DNA from: Parietaria judaica
Lineage: Eukaryota > Streptophyta > Magnoliopsida > Rosales > Urticaceae
Direction: 5' to 3'
Assembly: GCA_954871525.1 (NCBI GenBank)
Contig: OX940871.1
Span: 18,723,086-18,787,085 of the forward strand
DNA length: 64,000 nucleotides
Shown in pieces: positions 35,501-46,901 of this stretch. Positions within the stretch are counted from its first letter, which is position 1. Each line of letters begins with the position of its first letter. The notes below the pieces were generated by a model. The model did no database searches, was not told the origin of the DNA, and saw nothing but the letters and a program-made list of their open reading frames with translations. A program made the translations under genes and the position numbers.

Positions 35501-35813
35501 CACGTTCTCGTTCTTGTTTTTTTTTTTTTTGTTACAAACTTAGATCATAAAAATCAACATCTTCGGAACCGACATTGTTTTTTGCTCACAAAATCGGATC
35601 CAGCATATATCATGGATTACTGGGATTGGGTCCTCATCAAATTTCCCTTTCCAATTAATCGGTAAATTTGTAGATTCAGTACACAACCGTTTCCGTTTCT
35701 TTCCAACTGTTAATGTCAATCCTAAACCAACAAAAAAGTCTACACATGATTCGGCAACACTTGAATAAGAGAATTATAAGCTTTAGGAGGGGGGGATGTC
35801 CATGAAACAATAA
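35501..35813. other. 3' flank of RPN13
   Basis: Non-coding DNA that probably includes the 3' UTR of the minus-strand RPN13 gene. No other gene is seen. Confidence 0.5.
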
Positions 35814-38800
35814 CTAGGACTCATCCATTGGCTCGTTTCGGTTGCTAGACTGCGATCTCAAATCCGTCTCCGACACGGAATCCTCGAGCGCCTCCAGGAA
35901 AGACATTACCGTAAACTTATCTGTAAAATAGATATTCGGATTTAAACAAGTGATAACAACACAAGTGGAACACGTAAAAAATGAGCACTTACATTTAGCC
36001 GGGTCAATTCCGAACTGTGACAAATCTATCTGCCCTGTTCGAAGAACCTGTATCATTTTTAGAGCAGAAAGTTTGTTATTTTTAAGAAGAAAAAGACGTT
36101 GAGAACATGGTACTCGATAATATTCTTACATAGGTAAATGAATCGACTTGTTGACGGAATGGTGGGCTCTGGAACAACTCCAATAGATCCTCAGCGGACC
36201 ATTGACCCTGCAATCCTTCCGAGTTATAAAACACAACCTACACTTACAATACGAGTTTCGTTTATCTTTATTGACTCGCCTTCATGCATCCTAATAGATG
36301 TTAACGAGTCATAACTCTGTCTAACCGGGTTTCAATTGGCCATAATCAAGTTTGATTAGGTCTAATCAGTAAATTTGCGCCGTAACAGTGTTGTCGTGAC
36401 TCAAACGGGTGACTCTAACTAACAAGAGCAAGGAAAATACATACTAACCTCGGGTAAGTGAGATACTAAATCTTGTTCCAATGGCAAGGTCTCGATCAAG
36501 GGATAAATCAAATCCGGCTTCAGTATGTCATCTAGTCCCAAGCCTGGCCAACAATCAACTTATAATATCATACTATACTATTTTTTCACACATATCAAAT
36601 CAGATCGATTTCAGAAGGGCAACGGTACGTCGGTAACTACACGTTTTCAAAGATCGGTTTCTGGAAAATGCAAAAACTTCACCCTTTTTTAATTGACAAG
36701 TTCACAAACATCTCTATAACGCAGTGAATAAAGTCATGAAAAGAAAAAACACATTACCTCCATCCGGGTCTTCAGCGCCATCTGTGCCAAACGATGTCAT
36801 AAGTCCCAAACGTCATATGATGTTATAATCATCATCTACATGTTGCTATAAGCATTTCAAATGAGAGAATATAGTACCTGCAGGCCCAATGTTACTCAAG
36901 ATTCTCTGCAGGTCTTCCAATTTCACTCGTCCAGAAGACGAACTGACGTCACCACTTACTTCAGCACCCAAGTTTGGCAAGATCAAATTCCCAGCTCTAG
37001 AATTGATTCAAAGAAAAATGACATAAGTGTCCACGGAAGCAGTTATACAGTCTGTGATACAAGTAAACCTTATATATCTTATCACACAAGAAAATTCATA
37101 AAAAAGAAGCACGATTTCTTTCTTTAGACAATCTCATTAGCAAAACTTAAAAAAAATCTCTGGTGTATTACTGCACTGCTAAAAAAGCCTATTTCTTTAA
37201 GGTCTACTTGCTGTTCGAGCACATTTATTCACGCTATCATTGTATTTAAAACTAAAAATAAAATGATACATCCCAGGATGTTTAGGATTTTTGTCGTTAT
37301 ATAATTATAGGGTATATAAATTAAGCTTGTCGTTTAGTTTATTTATTTGTATCGTGTTCTTTAATTATTCAATTACGTTTAGAGTTAAGTTGTTATATCT
37401 TAAGGGTTAATTCATTAGGTTAATCATGTTTAAGGTTTAATTAGGTCAGGCCCGGTCCGGCCCATTAGATTGTAATCTTTGCTCTATTTCAGAGAGCTTA
37501 AGTTAATGAGAATACAGCCCATAAACATTCATAAACTTAATCTCTCTTGAAGGGGGGTTTGGGTTAGTGACTGTTGGCCGAAGTTCCCATTTCCGAGTTC
37601 ATCGATTTGGGGCACGTAACATAATATGCTTAGGGTCGTTTATTATATTATATTATATAGATATTATAATAGTATCTACATTAATCCCCAAAAGTCATAA
37701 GAAAGCAGATCAGTATATTGACCTTGAGGAGATGTCATCTTCATTCATATCTTCATAATCTTGTAAAGGAACAGAAACATCAGGCTCTTCTTCACCCTCA
37801 AACTCTACATAAAACGCAATCAAATTATTAGCGAGCTAGTAGTAGTACTGGAGTATGCAACATTACGTGTACTATACAATCCTAAATTGTAACTACGCTG
37901 TTTTGTTATATTCTATATCATTATCACTAATTGAAAGGTAAATATAAAAATGGTTTGTTTATGTGGAACCTGATAGAGGAAAAAGCGAGTAGAGGTAATA
38001 TACCAGGAATAAAGATACATTTTGTGATTAAACTAAAAGTTCCAAAAGAAATTTGCAAAATAAACCCATGTATGAGGTACCCTAAACCTTAAAACTAGGG
38101 AACAAAAATCTAGAATCAAAATAGAGATGAAAGAAGCTGTAAAGAAAAAGAGTAGCTGTGTACCTAAAGGACGATTAAGGCAGTCGTTTACAGAGCTGCA
38201 TAACTGTGAGTCTCCTTCGGCTCCAGGCTCCTGAGAAACTTAACAGGCACATTCAATTACTGATAACATAGCAACTATGAAGACAAAAAATAAAGAAGTA
38301 AAAATCATCCCGACCTGCATCCAAAAGATGAACTTCCTGTCGTCCGTGTTGAATTTCAGTATGTAAACTCTTCCTGATGATTGATTAACCTGAGCAAAGC
38401 ATAAATCAGACCAATACTCAGCCTCAAGCTAAACCACAGTCTGACATGTTAAGAATTAAACATGGAACGTGGATTATATGAAGCTAAAGTGCGAAATACC
38501 TTCTCAAAAGAAGCTTCCTCGGGAAAGATAATCTGATCCTGAGAGACTACATGTCAAGGACATCAACAGGGATTTCGAAACCATGAAGAATTAGCTACTA
38601 TCACCCAAGGATTTTGAGAAAATAAGAATGATTGAACACATAATAGGGATACATCTTCAACGACATTTAGAGTCCGATCCAGCCACTGAAAATGGACTAA
38701 ACCCTCCTCACCCTGAAAAAAAATAAACACTCAGCATCGCAGCTTAGACAGCGCTTCACAACCCGGATAAAGAAATTTCAAAAAAATAACAAAAAATGAA

Positions 38801-39249
38801 ATCTGATCACACCTTTCCAATGCGAATAAGCCCTTTACGGGTATCGGGGACGACCTTAGTTCCCTCGAAATTCATTTTTCCAGCTCGAAACTCCAGCATA
38901 GTTTCCTGTCAATAGTTTTTTTTTTTTTTTTGGTACACAATATTTCAATCATTCAATGAATCATAAACATGCTTCCTTGATCATAAGCTCAAGAAAAACA
39001 CTCAAAGAGCTAAAGATGCCAAACTAAGGAAAACAAAAAACAGCCCTTGTATATATATATATAATATTGATTATAATAACCTCTATAAATAAATTTAATA
39101 CACATTACTTCAAGTCGGAACCGGAAAAAAATATAATTTAATTGAATTTATTGATTTATCGAGGTTTTACACTGTAATCTAGAATCCGAATCTGAATTGA
39201 AGCTAATACTCACCAGCATTTGAGGAAGATTCTCGGTCGAAGAACCCAT
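35814..39249 (-). CDS. RPN13: 26S proteasome regulatory subunit RPN13 (ADRM1)
   Basis: Ubiquitin receptor of the proteasome lid/base interface that also docks the deubiquitinase UCH37. About 13 exons run from ATG at 39249 (first exon 39249-39214, [12 protein letters not shown]) to TAG at 35814, giving roughly 309 residues. The N-terminal Pru domain is clear: [12 protein letters not shown], then [20 protein letters not shown], and [12 protein letters not shown] with the NDCLNRPL helix. An acidic linker follows, and then the C-terminal DEUBAD domain ([35 protein letters not shown] segment, [23 protein letters not shown]). The usual acidic C-terminus is present (NRNEPMDES). A large intron around 37140-37710 holds a probable solo LTR. 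Confidence 0.92.
37259..37626. mobile_element. Candidate solo LTR inside an RPN13 intron
   Basis: A 358-bp block at 37264-37621 begins TGATACATCCCAGGATG and ends GGGGCACGTAACA (TG...CA). It is flanked by TAAAA (37259-37263) and TAATA (37622-37626), a 5-bp duplication with one mismatch. It contains a TATA-like GGTATATAAATT and GGCCCGGTCCGGCCC. No coding frame is present. The evidence is boundary-type only, so confidence is moderate to low. Confidence 0.4.
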
Positions 39250-39830
39250 GAGATTCTCTGATTCTACTCGCCGAAGTCAACAGATAATCACAAAAAAAAA
39301 ATTAAAAAAATCAGCCAATAATCGCGAACAGAAACACAAATTGATAAGAACTAGTAAAGAAGAAATCGATGAGCAGAGCAACAAAATAAAAAAACTGACC
39401 TCTCTATCGGAGTTCTTCTTCGCAGTATGATTAAGCAGAGCAGTGTATGACGCGCTTCTGAAGAAGAAGAAGCAGAAGAGAGAAGAGTTGGATAGAATTA
39501 CGATACTGCCATTAACCTCTCACCGTCACGCTTGTGGCCTATGGGCCGTACTTATCGGCCCATATAGTTTCTTTATTTTGGATAATTACGGTATAAGTAT
39601 TTAAATTTTAACTAATCGAAACAACAGAAAGTGTAAAGTAAAAAGATGATGGTAAAAGAAAAAAACATTCAAATCAATAAATATAAGGTGAAAAATATTT
39701 TTCCAATTTTTTCCGTCTAATTCAGTTAAGAGAAAGATGTTAGTTATCTAGTTGAACCACAAGTGTGTATAGGTAGTATGATTTACTAGTAAAACTGAAA
39801 AACATACATCAATAAAATCGGACAAGAAAA
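39250..39830. promoter_or_regulatory. Divergent region upstream of RPN13
   Basis: Includes the 5' leader of RPN13 (an AAGAAGAAGAAG run at 39458-39472) and a site II pair at 39540-39566 (ATGGGCCGT and CGGCCCATA). The rest is AT-rich. No separate gene is supported. Confidence 0.5.
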
Positions 39831-39934
39831 TACGTTGTCTCATATTTATTAATTTTTAGGATATATGCGGCGAAATTCATTGAACTCGTTAATTTTTTTT
39901 TTTATAAATAAATCACTAAACTCATATTTAAGCA

Positions 39935-40350
39935 AAAAAAGTCATCGAATTCGTCAATTTTTGTTATTATACATAAATAAGTAAATAAACTCATTTTTTT
40001 CCAGCGAAAATCACCAGTGTCACACTTTTACTGCAAAATACACTCTTACAACGTAAAATACCACGTTTTTGTCATGTTAGACGCACCACATCATACATAT
40101 ACTTACTTGCCATATGCGAGCCTTTCTCGACTGTTCCCCCGGGCGCATTCTACTGCTCGTACTCAGGCGTATTCCGTTTACAATAGCTACTACGATCAAG
40201 TGATGTAGCGCGTCTAACATTGTGAAATTTAACTTTGTAAATGTGTATTTACAGTAAAAAGTATGACGATAATAACTTTCACCGCAAAAAAATAGATTTA
40301 GTAGTTTATCGGTAAGAAATTAATAAGCTCGATGACTTTCGTCCTGCTTT
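39935..40350. mobile_element. Foldback element / MITE with ~140-bp inverted arms
   Basis: The left arm (39935-40084) and right arm (40209-40350) are inverted copies. GTCATCGAATTCG pairs with the complement of CGAGCTCG-type GCTCGATGAC, CACACTTTTACTGCAAAATACAC pairs with GTGTATTTACAGTAAAAAGTATG, and GTTAGACGC pairs with GCGTCTAAC. The loop of about 125 bases is non-coding. A further partial direct copy of the left arm precedes it (39855-39925). It could form a very long hairpin, so it is a candidate small-RNA source. Confidence 0.75.
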
Positions 40351-40530
40351 ACTGCTATTTTTTTCAATGTGAACTCTATTGTCTCAGTAGGTCAAAGTTC
40401 GGGTACTTTTGCCGCGGTTATATCTTTTTTATTCGTTAAAACCACATGTCGTTTTCAATCACGTTTCTGGTTCTTCTTCTTCTTCGTCGTCATCTTCTTC
40501 TTATCGAATAAAGGAACGGAAGAGACGACG

Positions 40531-42173
40531 ATGATGATGTGCGCAGAGATGGGCGTCAATGGCTCCGACTCTCCAATCTGGCAGCGAATCGAGCTTTCCG
40601 AGAGGTAATTCGCCTCTCAGACGCTCTTCCTTCCTATTTTCCCCTCGAATTCCGCCAAAAATTGCATATACAGAAGAGTTAATGGAATCTGATTGCTTGT
40701 TCTTTGAGCAGCTACCTGGTGAGCTCGATGTTCGACGAGGCGGAATCGTTGGCGTCGTCGATACTGAAGCAGCTTCGCAGTGATGGAGTCGAAGCTGAAG
40801 CTGAAGCTTCGCAAGTACGCGACATGTTGGAGTGTGCTTCCATGGTTCTCCTTCAGTCTCGTCACCACCTCCATAGGTACTTCTTCTACCTTTTCTCTCA
40901 CGATTTCGATGCAACCACTCGAATTTCCGCAGTAATTTACAACTGGTCTGTGATTGAATTGAACTATCTTCCTAGGACATCTGAGATCCTGGATGAGCTC
41001 AAGCAATGGTTTTCTTCTCTCGAATCCATCCCTGTCAGAGCTCTTCTCACTGGGTTAGTCCTATTGTTCGTTCCGAAAACTGTGGCTTGCATTGCCTTTG
41101 AGGGATTAAATCTGTATGGATCGGATGCTTCTTTGTTTGTGAGCAGGGCGTGCCTTCAGATGTCGGGGAGCTCGTCGGGTGTCGGAGACATTCTTCAGGA
41201 GTTTCTGGGAAAGTGGAGATTTGTGGACGGAGGAGGCTACGTCTGTGGTGGTGATAAGCGTCTATCTGTGGAAGTCGACGAGTATCTCGAGGTCGTCGAG
41301 CTCTATGTTATGAAGTGTCTCGTCGCTGATCTCGACGTAGCAATCTCTTGGGTTGAGAAAGCCCAATTACCCGAGGAAGCACGACAGGTAAAAACACTGT
41401 TGTAGTTAAGCTGTGTATTGAAGATACAAAAAATACTGTTCTAGTGTTCTTTACAAGTTCTATTATCCCCAGAAAGTATCGTAAAACCGTAATGCAAACT
41501 CAGATTTATACCGTATTACATCGATACACGATAATATACACCAGACATGCCCTTTAAGTGTTATAAAGATAGAGGAAAACAGTGACTTATATTCAAGTTC
41601 ATTGACCGTCATTCCTTCATAAATTTGTGTCTTTGCCATTCTTCAAGGGGCTTCTGAGGAGATTACACTCTCTGCACTCCGTGAAAGCCACAGCCTCGAC
41701 AGAAACTGACAACACGAAAGCTCGTTCTTCCGACTCAGAAGATGGAAATCTTCTTGAGGGAGATGGAAATCGTGATCTGAAAGAAAAACAACAAGCGGTT
41801 TTAAGATTGTCGAAGCGGATAGAGCCTTGTTTCTGGTGGTTTCGCACCGTGCATTTGAAGTTTGGTAACTCGCGGGTGGTCGTATCGAACGGGAATATCG
41901 TTTTGGGCTGTTTGGGCTTGATCCTTTGCTGGATTATACGGCAGAAACGGATCAGCTTAAAGAGGTAAATTTATGCTCTTGCCGGCTCAAAGAGATTCGT
42001 TGCTATGTAAACTGACAACACATCATTTTTTTTTTCTTTGCATCAGGATCATTGAGAGGCAAGCGTTGAACTTAAAGAAGGTAGTGATTGACTCATGGCA
42101 ACTTGCGTTTTCGTATCAAATGAACCCTTTGGCGGCCGTTCAACCTCCGGCCGCACAGCCGCGTCTGAGATGA
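40531..42173 (+). CDS. APEM9: APEM9 / DAYU, plant peroxisome biogenesis factor
   Basis: Plant-specific peroxisomal membrane protein, functionally like PEX26/PEX15, which anchors the PEX1-PEX6 ATPases. Exons are 40531-40604, 40712-40876, 40976-41053, 41147-41387, 41648-41964 and 42047-42173 (333 residues, phases closed). Family signatures are IWQRIELSESYLVSSMFDEA near residue 15, the helical repeats LECASMVLLQS and EVDEYLEVVELYVM, and WVEKAQLPEEARQGLLRRLHSL. One hydrophobic segment (IVLGCLGLILCWIIRQ, around residue 280) is the likely membrane span. The conserved C-terminal end is DSWQLAFSYQMNPLAAVQ. Three in-frame ATGs are stacked at the start (MMM), and a later Met (residue 7) is equally possible. 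Confidence 0.9.
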
Positions 42174-42721
42174 TCCTTTGACTTCATTTTTTGATACTTC
42201 ATGCCTGATGATCCGACAAACATTGCCAATAAAGAGACATGAATTCGTTGAAGCATGGTTTCTTTTAATCAAGTTGAATCATTGATATGAAATAAAATAA
42301 GAATTGGTACTACTGCCACATGTAAATTGATAGAAAACATTTGTCAACTCAATAGTAGTTTTTTTGTGAGAGTTTGGTTAAGCAAGGTTATTTTACTTAT
42401 TTTCAAAGAGAGACCCCCCCGTATTTTTGTACTATTTATTGTAACTCGATGCGAAATTTTGTATTTTTATGAAAAAAATATGTAATAAATATCATATAGG
42501 AATCGAATCGTCTCTAAAAATTACAAATCACGAGAGATTATGTTCAGTTGACAACTCTGGTGGATGAATTGCACCCACCGGGGTGGCAGAGGTCGTTATA
42601 TTACTAGGAGAGCCGGGGGGCTTTCGCTTCGGTTAAAGTATCAGAAATCTTAAATTTATGGTTCAAGATGAATAAATTAATAGATATAGGTAACATTTAA
42701 CTTTGAAAATAATTTGAAGGG
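42174..42721. other. Intergenic DNA downstream of APEM9
   Basis: Likely 3' UTR, then non-coding DNA. No gene is visible. Confidence 0.5.
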
Positions 42722-43387
42722 CCACTCATGAAATAGACTAGGGGTGAACAAACGAGTCCTCGGTTTATTTTTCATACTTATTTATATAGATTACTACATT
42801 TTTGGTTTTTCAAATTTTAGAACCGAAAGCCGCGCTACTGAGGTTTATAACCAATTGGTAATTCGGTTTAAATTTGGTTTTAACCGCATTTTTATAAAAC
42901 GCAATATAATCATCATATTCTTTAAAAATCAAATTAGTACTACATAAACTAAAGTATAAAAAAAAATTAATTGATGAAATAATTCAAATAGAGTCAATTC
43001 TCTTGGCATTTACTCATTCCTATTCAAACGGGAAGAAATAATTGCACTAATAATAAAAATTATTCAAAATAAAATAAGATTGAATGAATCAATGAATGAG
43101 AAAAATCCATGTCAAAACATTGTTATATAGATATTGAATGCTAAAATTCTTACATTTATCTAATTTTAAATGTATAAAAACATACAAATTTATTATCGAG
43201 TTAATCGGTAATCGATAGCGGTTTTTACCGTAAAACCTGTAACCGCTATTATTTAACAAAAAAAACGGTGGCGGTTTAAATCACATTTTTTGGTAATTAA
43301 AAAAAACGGTAGTGAAAAAATTAGTGGAATAATGTTATCGATTTTAGAGTCGATTTAAAGTCTTTATTTTCCACTCATGAAATAGAC
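42722..43387. mobile_element. Non-coding insertion flanked by a 17-bp direct repeat
   Basis: A perfect 17-base direct repeat, CCACTCATGAAATAGAC, lies at 42722-42738 and 43371-43387 and brackets a 632-bp AT-rich block. The block starts TAGGGGTGAACAAACG, a hAT-like terminus, and has many CGGTTT / AACCG phrases, as in other TAGGGGTG MITEs. It ends CTTTATTTT without a matching hAT end. The flanking repeat is too long for hAT (8 bp), so the mechanism is unclear. Confidence 0.6.
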
Positions 43388-43436
43388 CACTCTTCCGACC
43401 GACGAGACTATCAGCGAAGACGATGAAGTGAGAAAG

Positions 43437-45366
43437 ATGGAAACTCCGAAAGTGTGCAGATTGGCGCGTTGGAATGCCAGAGAAAGCTATGAATTCATGT
43501 ACTCCAAGCCATGGCCTTCTGTGCTCTCCTTCTACTCCAACCTCGTCCACGGAACCGCTTCTCTCTCCTCCCTGTTCAAAACTCCATTAATGGAACAAGA
43601 AGGTGAAGGAGAAGCTGCAGAAAGGAGATCCATGGAGTCTGGAAGATGGGCCAGAGTCACGTTCAAGATCGTCTTAGCCTATAACGGACCTTCCTTCGAC
43701 GGCTGGCAAAAACAGCCTGCTTTGAACACTGTTCAGAGGTACTCTTCCGATTTCGACCCTTGCTTCGAAAAAACACGAAATTCCAATTCAAATCCCTAGT
43801 TTTGAGCCTTGCTTTGCTTCTCGTTGCCAGTGTGATCGAAAGCTGCCTTGGGCAGTTCGTGGACGAGAGAAAAGCCAAGTTGCTTCGGGACAAATGCTCG
43901 CCGGTGCACGGGAGCGCTCTCGTCGCGGGACGCACCGACAAAGGCGTCACGGCTCTCCGACAAGTTTGCGCCTTTTGTATGTTCTCAGATTTTGATCAAA
44001 CTCTTTGCAATTCTGCTCTGTGTGTGTGTAACTTGTCATAATTGAGCATGTGAACTTGTATTTTGAGGTGCGAAATTCGAGCCCCAATAATCGAGAAACG
44101 CTAACCCGACTGTCATTTGTGTTTATAGATACGTGGAGAACGGACGTTGAGCCCCGAGCTATTGAAGACGCAATCAATGGTGCTGCACCGGGGAAACTGA
44201 CCGTCAAATCTGTTTCTAAGGTGTTGTATTTATTGACCTTAATTGTTTATGTACTTTTTGATAATCCTAGGATTAAGCTGAGCTAGTTATAAGGAGAAAA
44301 AATAGTGAGAAGATCATCTGCTAGATATCATAGTTATATTGTTTGTTACTAATGGAACTAAGGAGATCAGTTTTTAAGTCACCGTTTTCTGGCTGCGGCG
44401 TCCGCCAAGGAGATCAGAATTGTCCACCGGTTTCGTTAAATTCCTTTCACAATCTTACTGAGTTAGCATGCAATATGCTTTAGGTATCGCGTGCGTTCCA
44501 TCCAAACTTCTCCGCAAGCTGGAGGCGGTATCTTTATATTTTCCCCTTAGACAATGACGCGAATGTGGACGGGAAGCAAGATGATCAGAACGGGTTAAAT
44601 GTTGAAAGTCGCAGTAATGATCGAATGGGAGCGTTTGGTGAATGCGATGATTTCATTCTGGATGAGTCAGAGATCGGCGAAAAGCCATGGACGTTTCGTG
44701 TAGAGCTGGTGGATCGACTTTTACGGCAACTGGAAGGGAAACTGTTGTCTTACAAGATGTTTGCCCGTGATACCAAGGCTTCCAGAAACGAGTAAGAATA
44801 AACACAAGTTCAATACTTTTTCTCTCATTATTTTCGGAAAGGTCCTTAGAATTTACGATACTTCTCGTTTCCCAGGGGTCCGCCGACGGAGTGTTTTATG
44901 CACCATGCTCGGGCTGCAGAAGCCAGATTGCCACATCCAGTAAAATCTCTTTGCATCAATGAGTTACGATTTTCTGCGTAGATGAATAGTATACGATCTC
45001 ATGATGGATTCACTATACTCGTAGGGTTTCGAGGAAGGAAGAAGAGTAATGTGTGTTGAATTGGTTGCTAATCGGTTTTTGAGAAGGGTACTTTGATCGA
45101 CTATCGTCTTTTTACTCGCTGCACGAACATAATACGGACTCAATCTAAGCGAGCTAATGTTTATTCTGCAGATGGTTCGGGTGCTGGTGGCTACGGCGAT
45201 AAGGGAAGCGGCAGCGGAGGCGGAAGAAGACGCGTTGGTGAAGCTGTTGGGTGCCACGTGCAGGCGCGCCACAGCTCCCCCTGCACCCCCGCACGGCTTG
45301 TGTCTCGTAAACGTTGGCTATACGGAGTTTGATCCGAAAATTTGTTTCATTCCGAAGAATGAATGA
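43437..45366 (+). CDS. TruA-family tRNA pseudouridine synthase
   Basis: Converts specific uridines, classically in the tRNA anticodon arm, to pseudouridine. Exons are 43437-43738, 43831-43976, 44129-44220, 44484-44791, 44876-44939, 45025-45087 and 45172-45366 (389 residues, all phases closing). Diagnostic motifs are LAYNGPSFDGWQKQP at the start of the catalytic core, the catalytic-Asp loop AGRTDKGVTA, RAFHPNFSASWRRYLY, and the C-terminal VANRFLRRMVRVLVATAI helix. It resembles the Arabidopsis At2g30320-type PUS. About 80 residues precede the core; METPKVCRLARWNARESYEF is conserved-looking but not an obvious transit peptide. Two two-codon upstream ORFs lie just ahead of the start. Confidence 0.9.
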
Positions 45367-46135
45367 ATCTTCTGTGATTTTTTTCTAACGTAGGCATTGA
45401 AGTAATCTGAGACTCAATTGGATGAGTAATTCCAGGCAAAAAACATTTGAGAGTACACCAACACGACTTTTTGGCATCTCGAATCCTCAACCTCTACTTA
45501 TTATAGCAAAATAGTCCCTAACCTTATTTTTGTTTGCATTCAAATCCTATTAATTAGTTCCGGTGGTTAGCAGCACTTGTGATGTCGAGCAGCCAGAGAA
45601 GCCGTGCTGGCCGTGAGCTTTAAATTGAACATTTTTGCAACGGTCACGGTCCCATAGTGTGGAGTTTACACTCACTGCTAGTAATGCCCCAATTCACGGC
45701 CCGGGACCGGGCATCATAAGTCACGCATCATAATTTAAAAATAAACAAACTATACCAAAACCAGTTACTGGGGCCGGGCGTTCTTCTTTTCCCAATTGTT
45801 TAAACAACAAAAAAAGGGCTTCGGAACTAAAATTTTCACCCCTATGATATTTTGCTTTACTTGTGAGAGATTGGGGTCCTCGTGTGCAATTTTGTAAAAA
45901 GGAAAACAGTATAAAAATTACGTTGGAAATTGGAAAGGTTGAGAGTATTTTTCTGAAGCAAAAGAACAGATGATGACTTTGTCAATTCCTGAGATTTCAT
46001 TACCATTTTTGCTCTCTCGAACATGCACATTCCTTCATCACATTCACATTCATATATACATTCACAACACATAATTATAATCTATTTATATCACATCATC
46101 TCTCTCTCTCACTGTTCTTCGATACATTCACAAGA
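45367..46135. other. Promoter region of the pollen-receptor-like kinase
   Basis: Non-coding. CACATTCACATTCA-type short repeats lie at 46025-46075 and a TCTCTCTCTC run at 46100-46110, just before the receptor-kinase ATG. No other gene is seen. Confidence 0.5.
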
Positions 46136-46842
46136 ATGTACACTCTCACCTTTATATTTACATTCTTCAGATTCAGATTCACACATTATTCTCTCGTCTT
46201 CCTCTTCATTTTCTTCTCCGGGGCCTCCTCGGCCCCGTCCGACGCCGACTTCCTCCTCAAATTCAAAGAATCTCTCCAAAGCAACGCCCCCGTCTTGCCC
46301 GCCTGGAACCTCTCCACCGCTCCCTGCACCGCTCGCCGCCCCAACTGGCCTGGCGTTCTCTGCAACCGAGCAGGCCGAGTATGGGGCATCAAGCTCGAGA
46401 ACATGGCGCTCGGGGGCCTCATCGACATCCCGTCCTTAAAAAACTTGCCTCACCTCAGGACGGTAAGCTTCATGAAGAACAACTTCGACGGGCCGTTACC
46501 GGACATAGGCCAACTCGGCTCGCTCAAAGCGTTGTACCTCTCGGACAACCGATTCTCCGGTGTGGTGGAGAGCGCCGTGTTTCTGAGGATGTTGTCGCTG
46601 AAGAAAGTGCACTTGGCGCGCAACCAGCTTACGGGACAGATCCCGGTTTCGCTTGCCTTGCTTCCCAAGCTAATTGAGCTCAGGCTCGAGGGGAACAGAT
46701 TTGACGGGCTCGTCCCGAATTTTGTGCCTAGACATTGGATCGCTTTTGACGTCTCGAACAACGCGCTACACGGACCCATCCCGCTGGGCCTTAGGAGCAT
46801 GGACGCGGCCTCCTTCTCCGGTAAGATCCTCACATGAACTCG

Positions 46843-46901
<59 letters not shown>

